This document shows positions 6,887-7,874 of a stretch of 7,874 nucleotides of DNA, one piece after another. How positions within the stretch are numbered: the stretch's first letter is position 1; every line of letters begins with the position of its first letter. The position numbers and the translations under genes were made by a program. The notes under the pieces were generated by a model, which did no database searches, had not been told where the DNA came from, and saw nothing but the letters and a program-made list of their open reading frames with translations. This DNA is from Candidatus Omnitrophota bacterium (GTDB lineage Bacteria; Omnitrophota; Gorgyraeia; Gygaellales; Profunditerraquicolaceae): positions 1-7,874 of the forward strand of contig VGKF01000031.1 of the NCBI GenBank assembly GCA_016867175.1, in the 5' to 3' direction.

Positions 6887-7583
6887 CGTCCTCGGGGTTC
6901 TGTAAAATTAATCTATTCTGGTCAAGATTAATCTCAAAACGAAAAGACTTTAGATAAGACATGCCTAATAACCCGTCAAAATCCTTGAACATGTTCTCGC
7001 TTAAGATTACGGCCGCCTCTACCTCTCTAGCCTGGGCGCCGTCTAAGTCAATGCTCTTTAATTTAAGCATCTTTACTCCTACCTCGGTTCCATCTGCCAG
7101 CTTCATCTTGGCATCAGGCTTATCATCCTTCTTAATACCTAACCCCAGCTCATTGGCCTTTTTTAGCGAGAGCATCACATTAGAGGCGCCGGTATCCAGC
7201 ATCAGTTTAGCCTTAATTCCTCCGTTGATAAGCGCATTGACTAAGAGATGGTCTCCTATGCGCAGGGCCTTTACCTCTTTGCGAAAATTCTTGGCCTCTT
7301 CTTTTTGCTTAGCTAATTCCGCCTCATTCCGTAAACGCTCTTCCTCCCAGGCCTGCTCTATAGCCTTCCTGGTTGTCTGTGAAGAACGGGCTATACGCTC
7401 AATCTGATGACGGTAAAACTTAACCTTGCCCATGCCAATGGCAAGCTCTACAAAATCATCTGTCTCTTTGGTTATAACCCCGCTCATCCCCCGGCCATTC
7501 TTAAGATAGACCGTATCTGCCCAGGCGCGTCCTATAGAAAATACCAAGAGTATGCATAATGATAGCTTAAGCAATCTAATCAT
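6876..7583 (-). CDS. Exported retropepsin-like aspartic protease with N-terminal small beta domain and coiled coil
   Basis: A 235-residue protein with a signal peptide (basic MIRLLK, hydrophobic core, likely cleavage after AWA at residue 22), so it should act outside the cytoplasm. Residues 23-65 (DTVYLKNGRGMSGVI onward) resemble a small beta-barrel repeat of the kind DTVYLKNG-x-G-x-V with a closing IERI, often found in exported PVC and Omnitrophota proteins. Residues 70-105 are charged and Ala/Glu/Lys-rich, predicted coiled coil. The protease domain covers about 106-230: LMLDTGAS (127-134) carries catalytic Asp130 in the DTG motif, and FDGLLGMSYL (202-211) is the hydrophobic-Gly element of clan AA. 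Only one DTG is present, as in retropepsins, so an active enzyme would have to dimerise. The start overlaps the upstream stop as ATGA (4 bases) and the end overlaps the GroES-like gene by 11 bases. The substrate is unknown. Confidence 0.86.
   Translation of the reverse strand: MIRLLKLSLCILLVFSIGRAWADTVYLKNGRGMSGVITKETDDFVELAIGMGKVKFYRHQIERIARSSQTTRKAIEQAWEEERLRNEAELAKQKEEAKNFRKEVKALRIGDHLLVNALINGGIKAKLMLDTGASNVMLSLKKANELGLGIKKDDKPDAKMKLADGTEVGVKMLKLKSIDLDGAQAREVEAAVILSENMFKDFDGLLGMSYLKSFRFEINLDQNRLILQNPEDDEK
6889..6893 (-). promoter_or_regulatory. Ribosome binding site of the GroES-like gene
   Basis: On the minus strand GAGGA sits two bases before the ATG at 6886, within the final codons of the aspartic protease gene. 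It supports this start and suggests reinitiation after, or coupling to, translation of the upstream gene. Confidence 0.6.
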
Positions 7584-7874
7584 AAGGATTTGATTTCCTT
7601 CGCCCCGAACAAATCAAAGGCCTGGGCAAAATCATAGATATCATTAAAATCATTGCGGCTATCCTCTTCGGTTTTACCTAAAAGGCCTGCTTCTATCATA
7701 TTAAAAACTATCTCTCCGAAATCCTGCGTCTTTTTGATCCCCCAATGTTCAAGGACCGTACGCGTAAGAGGCCCGTACTGCTCAAGGGCCAGCTCCCTTA
7801 TGCCCCCTAAGAGCTCTCGGCCGCTCACATGTCCGCTCTTTTTTAGTCTTTTTTGCGTAAACCAAAGTGCCTGT
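7580..7874 (-). CDS. Minf_1886 family protein (5' partial)
   Basis: The reading frame stays open from the stop at 7580 to the right edge. A GTG at 7828 could be taken as a start and gives 82 residues, but the 15 codons upstream of it (ending in KKSGH, just before VSGRELL) read as family sequence, so that GTG is internal and the true start lies beyond the window. The 97 visible residues match my memory of the Minf_1886 family (TIGR04138), which is restricted to Verrucomicrobia, Planctomycetes and relatives: GHVSGRELLGGIRELAL, then YGPLTRTVLEHWG, then DFGEIVFNMIEAGLL and KTEEDSRNDFNDIYDF. It is acidic, helical, without membrane segments or signal peptide in the visible part, and presumably cytoplasmic. 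No function is established that I know of. It is the first visible gene of the minus-strand operon and overlaps the protease start by 4 bases (ATGA). Confidence 0.86.
   Translation of the reverse strand, partial: QALWFTQKRLKKSGHVSGRELLGGIRELALEQYGPLTRTVLEHWGIKKTQDFGEIVFNMIEAGLLGKTEEDSRNDFNDIYDFAQAFDLFGAKEIKSL

Noticed and set aside
6961..7407. Plus-strand open frame of 148 codons
   Set aside because: It lies wholly inside the aspartic protease gene on the other strand. Its Ser/Ala/Leu-rich product shows no recognisable domain, while the minus-strand frame has a signal peptide and DTG motif.

Overview
The window is fully coding, with no gap between genes longer than about 16 bases, and it is organised as two gene clusters that face each other. 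It looks like a fragment of an uncultured bacterium. The best taxonomic clue is the gene at the right edge, which matches the Minf_1886 family (TIGR04138), described as restricted to Planctomycetes, Verrucomicrobia and relatives. Together with mid-40s G+C, many glycosyltransferases and a GroES-like protein of unusual form, this suggests a PVC-related lineage such as Omnitrophota. That placement is inference.

Left arm, bases 1-5845, plus strand: five tightly packed genes for cell-surface glycan assembly. In order they are a membrane-anchored GT2 polyprenyl-phosphate glycosyltransferase (cut by the left edge), a GT39/ArnT-like multi-spanning GT-C enzyme, a GT4 enzyme, a GT9 heptosyltransferase-like enzyme and a second GT4 enzyme. 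Spacing is 16, 14, -7 and 2 bases, so they are probably one transcript. A sensible reading is that the GT2 enzyme loads a sugar onto a lipid phosphate, the GT-C enzyme uses such a donor outside the membrane, and the GT4 and GT9 enzymes extend an LPS- or polysaccharide-like glycan from the cytoplasmic side. The actual sugars cannot be read from sequence.

Right arm, bases 7874-5848, minus strand: a Minf_1886 family protein (its N-terminus lies beyond the right edge), an exported retropepsin-like aspartic protease with an N-terminal small beta domain and coiled coil, a divergent GroES/Cpn10-like protein without an adjacent groEL, and a SAM-dependent methyltransferase. The first three overlap (4 and 11 bases) and are very likely co-transcribed and translationally coupled. 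The methyltransferase follows after 13 bases, is clearly more AT-rich, and resembles methyltransferases of glycan clusters, so it may be a later arrival.

The arms meet tail to tail with only 2 bases between stop codons (5845 and 5848). I see no convincing terminator there. No tRNA, rRNA, CRISPR array, transposase, attachment site or clear promoter was seen. The most unusual part is the Minf_1886 / aspartic protease / GroES-like operon, which could be a small, poorly described protein-quality or envelope-related unit.
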